A DNA stretch of 64,000 bases from Microvirga brassicacearum (GCF_008757455.1 NZ_VCMV01000029.1:1-64000), one strand, 5' to 3'; shown: positions 7,953-17,313, counted from the first letter of the stretch. Made by a program: numbers and translations. The notes: generated by a model not told the origin, from the letters alone.

Positions 7953-8990
7953 TCATGGGCGGTTTTCCGGTTCCTGCCCTATCGCCGTGACCCGCCGATA
8001 ACCGTCGACCACCTGCGCCAGGGCTGAGAGCGCGAGCGTGACGGGATCGCGCGCGGAGGGGATCAGGCCCAGCGGCGCGGCGATGCGCGCCAGAGCCTGT
8101 TCTGGCACCCCGTGCTCGCGTAGCTTCTCCAGCCGATTGGCGTGCGTTCGCCGGCTTCCCATTGCGCCTATGAAAAACGCGGGTTGCGCCAGCGCCTGTT
8201 CCAGAAGCAAGGGCTCCCAAGCGTGGTCGTGGAACAGGAGCACGATGGCGCTCCACGGGTCCGCTTTGACGTCAGGCATCACACCGGGCGTAGTGAGGAG
8301 GTTCGCGTGGGCACCAAGCTGTTCGGCGAGCGCCAGCACCCGCTCGTCGGGTGACAACAGCGTGATTGCGGCGCCGTAGGCCAGGCCAAGCCGGACCAGG
8401 GCGAGGCTCTCCACCCCGTGTCCGATGACAAGAAGTCTCAGCGGCGGCGCGTGCCAGGAAATGAATGTCCCGCGCTGCCATCCTGTTGGCTGCCGGGGCG
8501 AACCGGGGAGGGCGCGCAAGCCCCCCGACGCACGCTGGACGAGGGTGAGCGCGACCCGTTCCTCAAGCATCGAAACGGCGCGGCGGATCTCGTCAGCGTG
8601 TGGCTCGGGTTGGAACAGCAGATCCACCCCGCCGCCGCATGGGAGCTTGATGTCAAGGTAAGGAGAGCCGGCACCATAGCGCACCTGTCGGGGTAGCCCG
8701 TCCCGGATAGCCTCCTGTGCCTCGGTGATGACGGCGGCCTCGATGCACCCGCCCGAGAACGAACCGGCAAAGCCACCATCTTCGGCGACGGCCATGAGCG
8801 TGCCGGCCGGCCGGGACGAGGAGCCTGTAAGGTCCGTGATCGTGACGAGGACAACACGTTGGCTACGCCGGTCCGCGTCCGCGACGAACCGAAGAACCTG
8901 AAGCGAGGTCGCCGCGACGGCATCCACGGGCGCCCCGTCCGCGGAATCTGACAGGCCATCAACGCGAAGCGCAGGCGCGTTCTGAACCAT
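7953..8990 (-). CDS. paoD: XdhC/CoxI family molybdoenzyme maturation factor (PaoD-like)
   Basis: XdhC-family proteins bind molybdenum cofactor, assist its sulfuration and insert it into xanthine-dehydrogenase-family enzymes. The 345-residue protein has the N-terminal XdhC domain (GSFSGGCIEAAV, LPCGGGVDLL) and the C-terminal Rossmann-like domain (LLVIGHGVESLALVRLG, FFIGAMGSRRTHANR). The start at 8990 follows AGGACA; a GTG six codons earlier is possible. It is the last gene of an operon with a MocA-type cytidylyltransferase and the PaoABC subunits. This is the place occupied by paoD (yagQ) in the E. coli periplasmic aldehyde oxidoreductase operon, so its client is very likely the PaoC-like subunit. 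Confidence 0.85.
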   Translation of the reverse strand: MVQNAPALRVDGLSDSADGAPVDAVAATSLQVLRFVADADRRSQRVVLVTITDLTGSSSRPAGTLMAVAEDGGFAGSFSGGCIEAAVITEAQEAIRDGLPRQVRYGAGSPYLDIKLPCGGGVDLLFQPEPHADEIRRAVSMLEERVALTLVQRASGGLRALPGSPRQPTGWQRGTFISWHAPPLRLLVIGHGVESLALVRLGLAYGAAITLLSPDERVLALAEQLGAHANLLTTPGVMPDVKADPWSAIVLLFHDHAWEPLLLEQALAQPAFFIGAMGSRRTHANRLEKLREHGVPEQALARIAAPLGLIPSARDPVTLALSALAQVVDGYRRVTAIGQEPENRP

Positions 8991-9123
8991 TGTCTGTCCT
9001 GATCTCACGGCCGCTTCTGGTCAGATGTCGCGTGCGCGACTCCCGAAGCTGCTCCGGTGACAAGGGAGAATTTACCAATGAAGGACAGTTGCATGGACCC
9101 ACTTCTCGTTATGACGGTCATGC

Positions 9124-9795
9124 TCACATACAGCGGGCAATCCTGCCGAGTTCGTCCGGCGTATCGACATCCTGGAAAATGGCCGGATCATCTACCGGGC
9201 ATTCCATCACATCGGGGCGCCCGCGAAGGATAGATCCCGCGCCGATGTCTCCCGAGAGCTCTCTGATCAAGCATTCGAGCTCACGCGAGAGCACGACGGG
9301 ATTGCCGCGCTGGCCGTCCACGGTCGGGACCAGCGCCGCTGGTTCGCCCATCGATCGCCACCCTCTCACGAGGATGTCGATCAGTCTGGTGGTAATGAGC
9401 GGCATGTCCCCGAGCAGAACGACAGCCGCCCGCGAGTGGCGTGGTAGCGCTGCGAAGCCCGCTTTCAGCGACGTCGAAAGTCCGTCTCCGAAAGCGAGGC
9501 TCCGAACGATAAGGACCGGAAGCGCTTCCAGCGACGCCTCTATCTCGTCGGCCCGATGGCCAGTGACCACAATCACCGGCTCTGCCAGGGAGCCAACTGC
9601 CGCCTCGAGCGCGTGACGCACCAGGGGTCTGCCTTGCAACGATGTGAGCTGTTTTGGTCCGGGACCAAAACGGGTACTTCGCCCGGCGGCAAGGATGATC
9701 GCCGCCACGTTACTCATCTGCCGAGCGGAATTTGTCGCGCGGAGCGCACCACCATCTGCATAGCCGTCAGAAGGCTGCCGACGCTCCGAATTCAT
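9124..9795 (-). CDS. mocA: Molybdenum cofactor cytidylyltransferase (MocA-like)
   Basis: The enzyme transfers CMP from CTP to Mo-molybdopterin, making the cytosine dinucleotide cofactor used by xanthine-oxidase-family enzymes. The nucleotidyltransferase motif IILAAGRSTRFGPGPKQL, the LLGDMPLIT metal site and the RGNPVVLS segment match MocA/MobA-type proteins; GPGPKQL favours the MocA branch. The catalytic core begins at Met 9717. I chose 9795 because GGAG precedes it at good spacing, leaving a polar 26-residue tail; 9840 is also possible. It lies between paoC and the XdhC/PaoD gene on the same strand, so the operon appears to supply its own cofactor. Confidence 0.82.
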   Translation of the reverse strand: MNSERRQPSDGYADGGALRATNSARQMSNVAAIILAAGRSTRFGPGPKQLTSLQGRPLVRHALEAAVGSLAEPVIVVTGHRADEIEASLEALPVLIVRSLAFGDGLSTSLKAGFAALPRHSRAAVVLLGDMPLITTRLIDILVRGWRSMGEPAALVPTVDGQRGNPVVLSRELECLIRELSGDIGAGSILRGRPDVMECPVDDPAIFQDVDTPDELGRIARCM

Positions 9796-9918
9796 GCCCT
9801 GTTCTCCGCCGTACTGTTTGTCGCCGATATCAGCCATCAACCGACAGATTTGCCGTCCACGTGCCCTGAACGGCGATATGCGTCATCGCCGTCTTAGAAG
9901 TTCCCCCATGCCAATGCT

Positions 9919-12054
9919 TCAGAGTAGCTTATCCGGCGTGACCGGCAGCTCCCGGATGCGCTTTCCCGTGGCGTGGAAAACGGCGTTGGCGATGGCTGGC
10001 GCGACGCCCACCATGGCGATCTCGCCGACGCCCTTCACGCCGAGCGGGTTCACGTGCGGATCGTGCTCCTCCACGAAGATCACGTCCATGACCGGTGGGG
10101 CGTCGGCGTGGACCGGCACCGCGTATTCGGCCAAATTGGCGTTCGGAACCCGCCCGCTGCGAGCGTCCACCACGGAATGCTCCATGAGCGCCATGCCGAT
10201 GCCGCCGATCATGCCGCCGATGCACTGGCTGCGGGTCATCTTCGGGTTGACGATCCGGCCGGCGCCGTAGGCGCCAACGATGCGTCGCACCCGTGTTTCG
10301 CCGAGATCCCGGTCGACGGCGACTTCCACGAACACGGCCCCGAAGGCGTGCATGGAAAATCGCTGGGCCTCGTCGCCCGGCTTCACGTCGGCCGAGGCCT
10401 CGATCGGCTGGCCGAAGCGGCGCATGGCCTCCCCGAGTTCGTTGACACCACTACGTGCGAGCGCCTCCTCACGCGCCCTGCGGCAGGCGGCCTGCACGGC
10501 GCTGCCGACGCTCGCCATGGTCATCGAGCCGCCGTGCACGGGAGCCCTTGGTAGCCGAGTGTCCCCAAGGATGAACTTTACCCGCTCGATCGGCAGGCCG
10601 AGCGTCTCGGCTGCCACCTGCGTCATCGACGTCCAGGTGCCCGGCCCCATATCGCTCGCCGCGCTCATCACCTCGGCGGTGCCGTCCGGCAAAAGACGCG
10701 CCGTCGCGGAGGCGGGCGCGTAGTTCATGGGATAGGTGGCGCTCGCCATGCCCCAGCCGATCAGCCAGCGCCCATCGCGCATCGAGCCTGGCTCGGGAGT
10801 GCGCCGACTCCAACCGAAGCGCTCGGCAGCGGCCCGGTAGCACTCCCGCGTCGATCGGCTCGAGAACGGCAGCTTCTTGAACTCGTCCTGCTCCGGCTCG
10901 TTGCGCAGCCGCAGTTCGACAGGGTCGATGTTCAGCGCCACTGCGAGCTCGTCCATGGCGGATTCGAGCGCGAAGACACCGCTCGCCTCGCCAGGAGCGC
11001 GCATATAGGTCGGCGTGTGCACGTTCATCGGCGCGATGCGATGACGCGTGTAGACGTTCGGGCACGAATGCAGGAACCGGCTCGCGTTCAGGAGCGCCTC
11101 AGAGAACTCCTCGTACGTCGAGGTCTCCTGGTAACCTTCGTGCATGATGGCTGCGAGGCGTCCGTCGCGTGAGGCGCCGAGGGCAACGCGCTGGACCGTG
11201 TGCGGGCGGTACCCGACGCTGTAATACATCTCGCGGCGCGACAGCATCAGCTTGACCGGTCGCCCGGCGACGCGGGCGCCGAGCGCCGCCAGGGTCACGT
11301 GCGGCCAGGTCCGCAGCCCTGAGCCGAAAGCACCGCCGACGAAGGGCGAAACAACGCGGATGTTTTCGGCCGGAATGCCGAACACGGCGGCGATCTCGTC
11401 GGCCACGTTGTTCACCCACTGCGTCTTGTCCCAGAGGGTCAGGCGGTCGCCGTCCCAGGCGGCGATCGTGGCGTGCATCTCAAGCGGGTTGTGGTTCTCG
11501 CGCGCGATCACGTAATTCTGGTCGATACTCATCTCGGCCGCTGCGAGGGCGCCGTCGGGATCGCCGCGCCGCGTTTCGGGCGGCGGGCCCTCACCTTGAT
11601 CAGTTTTTTCCTGCGTCGGCAGCACCGGCTCGACGAGGCTGATATCTGTGGTCCCGGGTTCGGACACGTAGGTGACGCGCACCAGCATCGCCGCGTGGAT
11701 CGCCTGTTCGAGGTTATCGGCGATGACGAGGGCGATCGGCTGACCTTGATGGCTCACCCGATCGTCCTGGAGCACGTGCAGACGCTCGCCGATGCCAGGG
11801 TCAACAGCCCCCTTGTGGGCGCGATAGGCGAGCCTCGGCGCGTTGTCGTGTGTCAGGACGGCGATGACGCCGGATGCTTGTTCCGCAGCCACGCTGTCGA
11901 TGGAAGCAATGCGGCCGTTCGCCACCGTGCTTCGAACGATGGCGCCGTGCGCCTGGCCCGGCACGTTGAATTCGGCGGCGTAGGTGGCGGCCCCCGTGAC
12001 CTTCTGGCGGCCGTCGACGCGGCTGACGGGCTGTCCGATGAAAGCAGTGGTCAT
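9919..12054 (-). CDS. paoC: Aldehyde oxidoreductase, molybdopterin-binding subunit
   Basis: This is the large catalytic subunit of a periplasmic aldehyde oxidoreductase, which oxidises aldehydes to carboxylic acids at a Mo-MCD centre. It has 711 residues, near the 732 of E. coli PaoC/YagR. The aldehyde-oxidase N-domain (VDGRQKVTGAATYAAEF) is followed by the Mo-binding domain: FVGGAFGSG, the conserved Arg in YMRAPGEASG, and the catalytic Glu in VKGVGEIA (Glu678). It has no export signal of its own and would travel with the Tat-borne PaoA subunit. Its ATG overlaps the paoB stop (ATGA). Confidence 0.9.
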   Translation of the reverse strand: MTTAFIGQPVSRVDGRQKVTGAATYAAEFNVPGQAHGAIVRSTVANGRIASIDSVAAEQASGVIAVLTHDNAPRLAYRAHKGAVDPGIGERLHVLQDDRVSHQGQPIALVIADNLEQAIHAAMLVRVTYVSEPGTTDISLVEPVLPTQEKTDQGEGPPPETRRGDPDGALAAAEMSIDQNYVIARENHNPLEMHATIAAWDGDRLTLWDKTQWVNNVADEIAAVFGIPAENIRVVSPFVGGAFGSGLRTWPHVTLAALGARVAGRPVKLMLSRREMYYSVGYRPHTVQRVALGASRDGRLAAIMHEGYQETSTYEEFSEALLNASRFLHSCPNVYTRHRIAPMNVHTPTYMRAPGEASGVFALESAMDELAVALNIDPVELRLRNEPEQDEFKKLPFSSRSTRECYRAAAERFGWSRRTPEPGSMRDGRWLIGWGMASATYPMNYAPASATARLLPDGTAEVMSAASDMGPGTWTSMTQVAAETLGLPIERVKFILGDTRLPRAPVHGGSMTMASVGSAVQAACRRAREEALARSGVNELGEAMRRFGQPIEASADVKPGDEAQRFSMHAFGAVFVEVAVDRDLGETRVRRIVGAYGAGRIVNPKMTRSQCIGGMIGGIGMALMEHSVVDARSGRVPNANLAEYAVPVHADAPPVMDVIFVEEHDPHVNPLGVKGVGEIAMVGVAPAIANAVFHATGKRIRELPVTPDKLL

Positions 12055-13049
12055 GCGCGAGCTCCCGCGGTTTCGATGGCACGCACGATGGCGCGCTGCA
12101 TGAGCTCGATCTTGAAGTCGTTGTGCCCGTGCCCCTGCGCGCCCTCCGCGGCGAGCGCCGCCGCTCGGCGCAGCGCCCCCGGGTCAAGGCTGGCTCCGGC
12201 CAGCGCTGCCTCGACCCCGGGGACGCGCCATGGCTTGGTTCCGACCCCGCCAAGGGCGACGCGGGCCTGCCGGATGAGGGGGCCGTCCATGTCGAGCGCC
12301 ACTGCGGCTGACACGACCGCGAACTCAAACGAGGCGCGGTCGCGCACTTTCAGGTAATGCGAGCGCCGCGCCGCCGGATTGGCCGGCACCGTGATGGCGA
12401 CAACCACCTCGCCCGGCTCGAGCACCGTCTCGATGTGCGGGGTGTCGCCGGGCAAGCGGTGGAAGTCGATGAGCGCAACGGTGCGTTGCCCGCCAGCCCC
12501 GCGCACCTCGATAACTGCGTCGAGAGCGACAAGCGCGACAGCAAGATCGGAGGGGTTGGCGGCGATGCAGTTCTCACTTGTGCCGAGCACCGCATGCCAG
12601 CGGTTCTCGCCGCCGATGGCGGCGCAGCCGGAGGCCGGCTCACGCTTGTTGCAGGCGGCGTAGCCCACATCGCGAAAATAGGGGCACCGGGTGCGTTGCA
12701 GGAGATTGCCGCCCATCGTCGCCTGATTGCGCACCTGCGGACTCGCCGAGTTCAGCAGCGCCTCGGAGATGACGGGAAACTGCTGGACGACGGCGGGGTG
12801 GGCCGCCACCTCCGCCATCGTGGCGGCGGCGCCGAGCCTGAGGCCCTGCGGTCCGATGTCGACGCTGTTGTCGAGGAGACCCGCAAGGCTGACCAGTCGC
12901 TCGGGCTGGCGCACATATTCTTGCAGAAGCTGCACCATATCGGTGCCGCCGGCGATGTATTCGGCGGGCGCGTCGTTGCGGCCGGCCTGGGCGCGAAAGG
13001 CGAGGGCGGCGGCCAGATCGCGCGGGCGTTCAAGGGTGAAGGGGTGCAT
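12051..13049 (-). CDS. paoB: Aldehyde oxidoreductase, FAD-binding subunit with 4Fe-4S site
   Basis: This is a 332-residue FAD subunit (FAD_binding_5 plus CO-dehydrogenase flavoprotein C-terminal domain). The flavin region includes AEYIAGGTDMVQLLQEY and NQATMGGNLLQ. Directly after it is a cysteine-rich insertion, RCPYF followed by CNKREPASGC. This is the extra 4Fe-4S cluster loop of the PaoB/HCR-beta type, absent from ordinary xanthine dehydrogenase FAD subunits. It passes electrons between the FeS subunit and FAD. It lies 3 bp after paoA and overlaps paoC by four bases, so the three subunits are translated together. Confidence 0.9.
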   Translation of the reverse strand: MHPFTLERPRDLAAALAFRAQAGRNDAPAEYIAGGTDMVQLLQEYVRQPERLVSLAGLLDNSVDIGPQGLRLGAAATMAEVAAHPAVVQQFPVISEALLNSASPQVRNQATMGGNLLQRTRCPYFRDVGYAACNKREPASGCAAIGGENRWHAVLGTSENCIAANPSDLAVALVALDAVIEVRGAGGQRTVALIDFHRLPGDTPHIETVLEPGEVVVAITVPANPAARRSHYLKVRDRASFEFAVVSAAVALDMDGPLIRQARVALGGVGTKPWRVPGVEAALAGASLDPGALRRAAALAAEGAQGHGHNDFKIELMQRAIVRAIETAGARA

Positions 13050-13052
13050 GGC

Positions 13053-13655
13053 TCAACCTCCCCGAACGGAGCCGGTGGAGCCAGCCGCGTCCTGGATGGC
13101 CGCGACGATGTGGTCGTAGGCTCCACAGCGACACAGGTTGCCGCTCATCCACTCACGAATTTCCTGCGCCGAGTGAGCGTGACCCTCTGCGATGCAGGCA
13201 ACACCGGCCATGATCTGCCCGGACGTGCAATAGCCGCACTGGAAGGCGTCGCGTTCGATAAAGGCAGTTTGTAACGGGTGGAGCTGCTCGCCTTGGGCTA
13301 AGCCCTCGATGGTCGTGATCTCGCGGCTGTCAACGAGAGCAGCGAGTGAGAGGCATGATTTCACGCGCTTGCCGTCCATCAGCACCGTGCAGGCGCCACA
13401 CTGGCCGAGGCCACAGCCTTTCTTCGAGCCTGTCAGATGAAGATGCTCGCGCAGGGCATCGAGCAGCGTCGTGCGTGGGTCGAGGGAGAGCCGATGCTCG
13501 GTCCCGTTCACCCGAAGCACCACGTTCACCAGAGCGGGTGCGGCTGAGGCAGGTTCTGAGGTCGGTCCGGCCATGAGCGGTCCTCCTATAAGCGTGCCGG
13601 TGCTCGCAGCCGCGACCGTAAGTACCTCTCGTCGTGTAAATTCGTCGCTGGTCAT
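13053..13655 (-). CDS. paoA: Aldehyde oxidoreductase, 2Fe-2S subunit with Tat signal
   Basis: The 200-residue electron-transfer subunit begins with a twin-arginine-type leader (TRREVLTVAAAS), which would export the assembled PaoABC complex. Two 2Fe-2S domains follow: a plant-ferredoxin-like one (CGLGQCGACTVLMDG, then Cys in VKSC) and a helical one (CGYCTSGQ and NLCRCGAYDHI). A typical SD was not examined closely; the ATG at 13655 gives the complete Tat motif. It is the first gene of the five-gene operon paoA-paoB-paoC-mocA-paoD, so the promoter should lie in 13656-13760. Confidence 0.9.
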   Translation of the reverse strand: MTSDEFTRREVLTVAAASTGTLIGGPLMAGPTSEPASAAPALVNVVLRVNGTEHRLSLDPRTTLLDALREHLHLTGSKKGCGLGQCGACTVLMDGKRVKSCLSLAALVDSREITTIEGLAQGEQLHPLQTAFIERDAFQCGYCTSGQIMAGVACIAEGHAHSAQEIREWMSGNLCRCGAYDHIVAAIQDAAGSTGSVRGG

Positions 13656-14033
13656 CGGGATGCTCCTGACTTTCGCAGACCTGTCTCAGCGGTGGGCCAG
13701 AAGAGAAACCCGCCGGTATTAGCGGCACGAAGCACGATCCCCCGGAAGCAGCAGAAAACGACGTGGCGGTATCCGCGCAAACCTCAGACAGTAAACCGAT
13801 AAAGCTCGTCAGAGTTTCCCGCTTGTTATTGCATGAAGTTATGAGTCCGATTCACGAATGGCGTCGGACTGCTGCCGAGGCAACGTGGGCCGCCATGATC
13901 GGAGCAAGTTCACGGCGAGGGAATGCGACGGTGTCGAGGATATGCGCGATATGGACATGTCGGTCGAAAGAGGTCAGTTAGCGGGGCGCTTTTCGAACAC
14001 GGAACGCGCGACGGGAGCCGCTTACACGGACAT
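13656..14033. other. Intergenic region between paoA and cyclase gene
   Basis: This 378-bp stretch holds the paoA promoter region and the tail downstream of the cyclase gene. I see no convincing gene. The one structure is an inverted repeat, AGTCCGA (13844-13850) and TCGGACT (13864-13870) with a 13-bp spacer. It lies about 165 bp past the cyclase stop and could be a weak terminator or an operator. Confidence 0.4.
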
Positions 14034-15746
14034 TCAGGACGGTAGCCCCGCGTCTTCCAGCCGATCCCGCAACTGCTGACATAGCAGCGGATCACGGTAG
14101 CGCTCCTGAAACAGGAAGCGTGACACAGTGAAGTTCGGCTTGCTCGCTATCGCTTCTTTAACGAGTTTGCTGGCGTCCTCTGGCCGGCCGAGTGCCATCA
14201 GCGCCGCCGCTCGATACAGCCGCGAGCGGAAAGTTTGGAACACGAGCTTGCCTAGAGCCTCAAGAGCTTCTTCGTAGCGGCCTAGCGCATAGTAGGCGAT
14301 GCCGTGCTCCTCGATGCACCACACCGGAAGAAGCGGGTCGAGAGCCTCTGCCTCCTCGAGCAGTCTCAACGACGTCTCACCTTCGCCCATGAACGTGGAG
14401 ACCGCCGCACAACGGGCCTTGATGTAGGCGTCGGATGGGTTCAGCTCCATTGCCCGCCGCATCAGCATTGCTGCCTGATCAAAGTCGCTCTTGAGCAGTT
14501 CGAAGAACGATGCAATCCGGTTGGCTTCGGCATCACAAGGGTCCAGTTCCAGCGCCCGTCGAATGTCAGGCTCGCTTTCGGGAAAGCTGAACTCCGGGAG
14601 GTCGGAAGCGGCACAGACCCGCCAAGCGTACGCCGCCGCGTAATTCGGATCTAGCTCGATGGCTCTGGTGAACCATTCCACTGCCTCTCGGGAATGCTCC
14701 TCTAACACCCCGCCAAGGCGGTGATGATCAATCCCTCGCAGCACGCACTCGAACGCCGACATGTTCTCAGGCTGTTTGCGGCGAGCCGTGATCATGCTGG
14801 CGTCTTCCATACGGCCGAACACGGTCGCTGCTATCTTGGCTGCTGTCCTGTCGAGCAGATCCAGGAGGTCGGCGAACGGGCGAGCGACCTTGTCGCTCCA
14901 CACGACCGAGCCTCCGTCCGTTTCGGTGAGCGTGAGGTTTATCCTCACCTGATCGCTGATCTTCCTGACCTGCCCCTCCAGCACATAGCGAACTCCCAAC
15001 GTGCTGCCGACCTTGACTGGATCCGGGTTGGCGTCGGCAATGGCAAAGCTCGCGCTGCGCGAGCTGACGAACAGGCGGCGAAAGCGGGCGAGTTCGACGA
15101 TCAGCTCATCCGTCAGACCCTCGGCTAGAAACCGCTGGTCCTCATCTCCGCCCATGACCCGGAGGGGCAGGACCGCAACGGAACAGGGCCGCTTTTCCCT
15201 GATAGCCTGTGTTCTGGTCGGGGCGGTTTGTAGCCTGTGCCGTGCGCTCTCCTCCCGCAGCCGGTAGATGCGGAGCGGATTGGACAGGTTCTTAAGGCAT
15301 CGCGTACCCAGATCCTCGAAGATGAAGGGCGAGTTGCGGCGGATGTTGTCGAAGAACACGCCGCTCACACAGATGCTGTCGGGCTCCGCCTCTTGTTGAA
15401 TGCGGGTTGCAACGTTCACTCCGTCCCCAACCAGATCATCTCCCCGGACCACGACGTCGGCGAGATGAAGCCCGATACGCAGTTTCAACGGATCGCCATC
15501 TGAGCTGCTGGCGAGCGCGTTGCGGATTTCGGCCGCGCCGCGCAGGGCATTGATGGCGCTGCTGAACTCCGCCAAGCAAGCGTCGCCTGCGGTGTTGAAG
15601 ACTCTTCCACCGAGAGGGGAGACCTTCTCCCGGATCAGCTCCTGGCAGCGTGCGACTGCGTCAGCAGTCTGCTCCTCAGCACTTTCCATGAGGGACGAGT
15701 AGCCGACAATGTCGGCCACCATGATCGCGGCCAAGCGGCGCTCCAT
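14034..15746 (-). CDS. Class III adenylate cyclase with TolB-like and TPR domains
   Basis: A class III nucleotidyl cyclase domain (about residues 1-170) has both metal aspartates (Asp12 in VADIVGYS, Asp55 in TAGDACLAEF) and the transition-state Asn and Arg in DGVNVATRI, so it should make cyclic nucleotide. A TolB-like segment (SVAVLPLRVMGGDEDQRFLAEGL) follows at about 190-310, then TPR-like helices to the C-terminus. This cyclase-TolB-TPR architecture is common in Hyphomicrobiales. The start at 15746 follows GGGAG; nine more in-frame codons exist upstream. There is no membrane segment. It stands alone, divergent from the CAP-RTX gene. Confidence 0.9.
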   Translation of the reverse strand: MERRLAAIMVADIVGYSSLMESAEEQTADAVARCQELIREKVSPLGGRVFNTAGDACLAEFSSAINALRGAAEIRNALASSSDGDPLKLRIGLHLADVVVRGDDLVGDGVNVATRIQQEAEPDSICVSGVFFDNIRRNSPFIFEDLGTRCLKNLSNPLRIYRLREESARHRLQTAPTRTQAIREKRPCSVAVLPLRVMGGDEDQRFLAEGLTDELIVELARFRRLFVSSRSASFAIADANPDPVKVGSTLGVRYVLEGQVRKISDQVRINLTLTETDGGSVVWSDKVARPFADLLDLLDRTAAKIAATVFGRMEDASMITARRKQPENMSAFECVLRGIDHHRLGGVLEEHSREAVEWFTRAIELDPNYAAAYAWRVCAASDLPEFSFPESEPDIRRALELDPCDAEANRIASFFELLKSDFDQAAMLMRRAMELNPSDAYIKARCAAVSTFMGEGETSLRLLEEAEALDPLLPVWCIEEHGIAYYALGRYEEALEALGKLVFQTFRSRLYRAAALMALGRPEDASKLVKEAIASKPNFTVSRFLFQERYRDPLLCQQLRDRLEDAGLPS

Positions 15747-16116
15747 GCCGAACTCCCAATGCTGGTATGGCACCTGACCAGTTTACGCCTTGAGAGCTGA
15801 GGGAGCGAGCCTTCCCTGACCCTCCCACGGCGGGCGCGGGTCCAGCCTATGTCAGAAGCCTAGCTGTCCAGCAGTTGTGACTCCAACTTCATCACCGTGA
15901 CGGTCATCGACGTACCCAGGTACGACTGAACCGCCGGGCGATGTCACCCCGTTCCATGGTGCTCCGGCAATCGTGTGAGGAGGTGGGCCTTTGGAGGGCA
16001 ATCACATTCCGACCACATTGGATTGCCAAGCGTGGCTGTGCCTTTCCGGAACCGTGCTCACCCAGCCTTCGTGAGGACGGCCAACCCAAAAACGAACGCA
16101 AGGGGTAAAAGCCACG
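15747..16116. promoter_or_regulatory. Divergent promoter region with inverted repeats
   Basis: This 370-bp gap separates the divergent cyclase and CAP-RTX genes and contains no gene I can support. It holds a palindrome CGTACC-CA-GGTACG at 15911-15924, a short one ACCGT-G-ACGGT at 15895-15905, and an inverted repeat GGCAATC (15997-16003) with GATTGCC (16021-16027). Any of these could be operators for either gene. No clear sigma-70 promoter was recognised. Confidence 0.4.
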
Positions 16117-17313
16117 ATGTACAGTCCGACCACTCTGGAAGCCTATTTCCTCCAACTCGTGAACGAGACCCGCGCCAAGGCTGGAGTCCAGGCACTCACG
16201 TTTGATGGCGAGCTTCTGGCCGCCGCCGACCGGCACAGCACCTGGATGGATCAGAACGACAAGCTCACCCACACGGGCGAGAACAGCACGACTGTCGGAT
16301 ATCGCGTGACCGAGGCGGGCTATGGATATGTGAGTGTCGCCGACAACATCGGATACGTGAACGGCCCCCTAGACAAGGCGACCGTCCTCAAGCTTCACGA
16401 GATGATTCTGAAAACGCCGACCTACAACTCGAACACCACCAGGGCTCACTACGAGGAGCTCGGGGTCGGCCTGAAGGCGGGCACGATGTATGGGCAGGAC
16501 GTGGTCTTTGTCACGCTGAACTTCGGCACACCGAATGACCAAGAGCGCGCGGAGCCCGACGATGTCGGGCCGACTATTGCGGATGAAACCGACACCGGGG
16601 GAGACAAGGTCATCGCCGGCACCAGCCTGAATGACGATCTCCGTGGCACATCCGGTGACGACCTGATCTACGGGTATGCCGGTCATGACGTCATTCACGG
16701 GCTGGGCGGCATCGACCTCATGTATGGCGGCACGGGCAACGACAGCTATCACGTGGACCAGATCGGCGACCAAGCGATTGAGAGGGCCGGAGAAGGCTGG
16801 GACACGGTCAACAGCTCGATCACCTACTCGCTCTATGGGCAGGTTGTGGAGAACCTCACGTTGACCGGGTCTGCGAGCATCGACGGCACGGGCAATACCC
16901 TGCACAACCGGCTGACAGGCAACGCGGGCGCGAACGCCCTCGACGGCGGAGCCTTGAACGACATTCTCAACGGCAAGGCCGGTAAGGACGTGCTGATCGG
17001 CGGCTCCGGGAGCGACACTTTCGTGTACGAGACCGAGCGCGATGCATGGGGCGACACCATCGTCGCCTTTGAGCATGGCCGAGACCGGATCCACCTCTCA
17101 GTCATGGACGCGAACCGGACGCTAGAGGGCAACCAGGCGTTCACTTTTCTCGGCACGGAACGCTTTCACAACATCGCCGGGGAGTTGCACGTCTACCATC
17201 TCTCGGACGGTAACACCTACCTCTCGGCTGACAATGATGGCAATGGTATCGCGGACTTCGCCATCAAGGTGCTCGGCTGGCATACCTTCACAAACGCCGA
17301 TTTCGTGCTGTGA
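16117..17313 (+). CDS. CAP/SCP-domain protein with RTX calcium-binding repeats
   Basis: The first 140 or so residues form a CAP (SCP/PR-1-like) domain (LVNETRAKAGVQALTFDGEL, LTHTGENS, HYEELGVGL). RTX-type nonapeptide repeats follow (GTSGDDLIYG, GGTGNDSYHV, GGSGSDTFVY), and the end resembles the M10-peptidase-type C-terminal secretion module. There is no N-terminal signal peptide, as expected for type I secretion substrates, which carry a C-terminal signal. Calcium would fold the repeats outside the cell. No type I exporter gene is in the window. The start at 16117 has an AGGGG upstream at rather long spacing. The biochemical role of bacterial CAP domains is mostly unknown. Confidence 0.85.
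   Translation: MYSPTTLEAYFLQLVNETRAKAGVQALTFDGELLAAADRHSTWMDQNDKLTHTGENSTTVGYRVTEAGYGYVSVADNIGYVNGPLDKATVLKLHEMILKTPTYNSNTTRAHYEELGVGLKAGTMYGQDVVFVTLNFGTPNDQERAEPDDVGPTIADETDTGGDKVIAGTSLNDDLRGTSGDDLIYGYAGHDVIHGLGGIDLMYGGTGNDSYHVDQIGDQAIERAGEGWDTVNSSITYSLYGQVVENLTLTGSASIDGTGNTLHNRLTGNAGANALDGGALNDILNGKAGKDVLIGGSGSDTFVYETERDAWGDTIVAFEHGRDRIHLSVMDANRTLEGNQAFTFLGTERFHNIAGELHVYHLSDGNTYLSADNDGNGIADFAIKVLGWHTFTNADFVL

Noticed and set aside
11473..12357. Long plus-strand frame inside paoC/paoB
   Set aside because: It overlaps well-defined molybdoenzyme subunits on the minus strand and has no recognisable domain.
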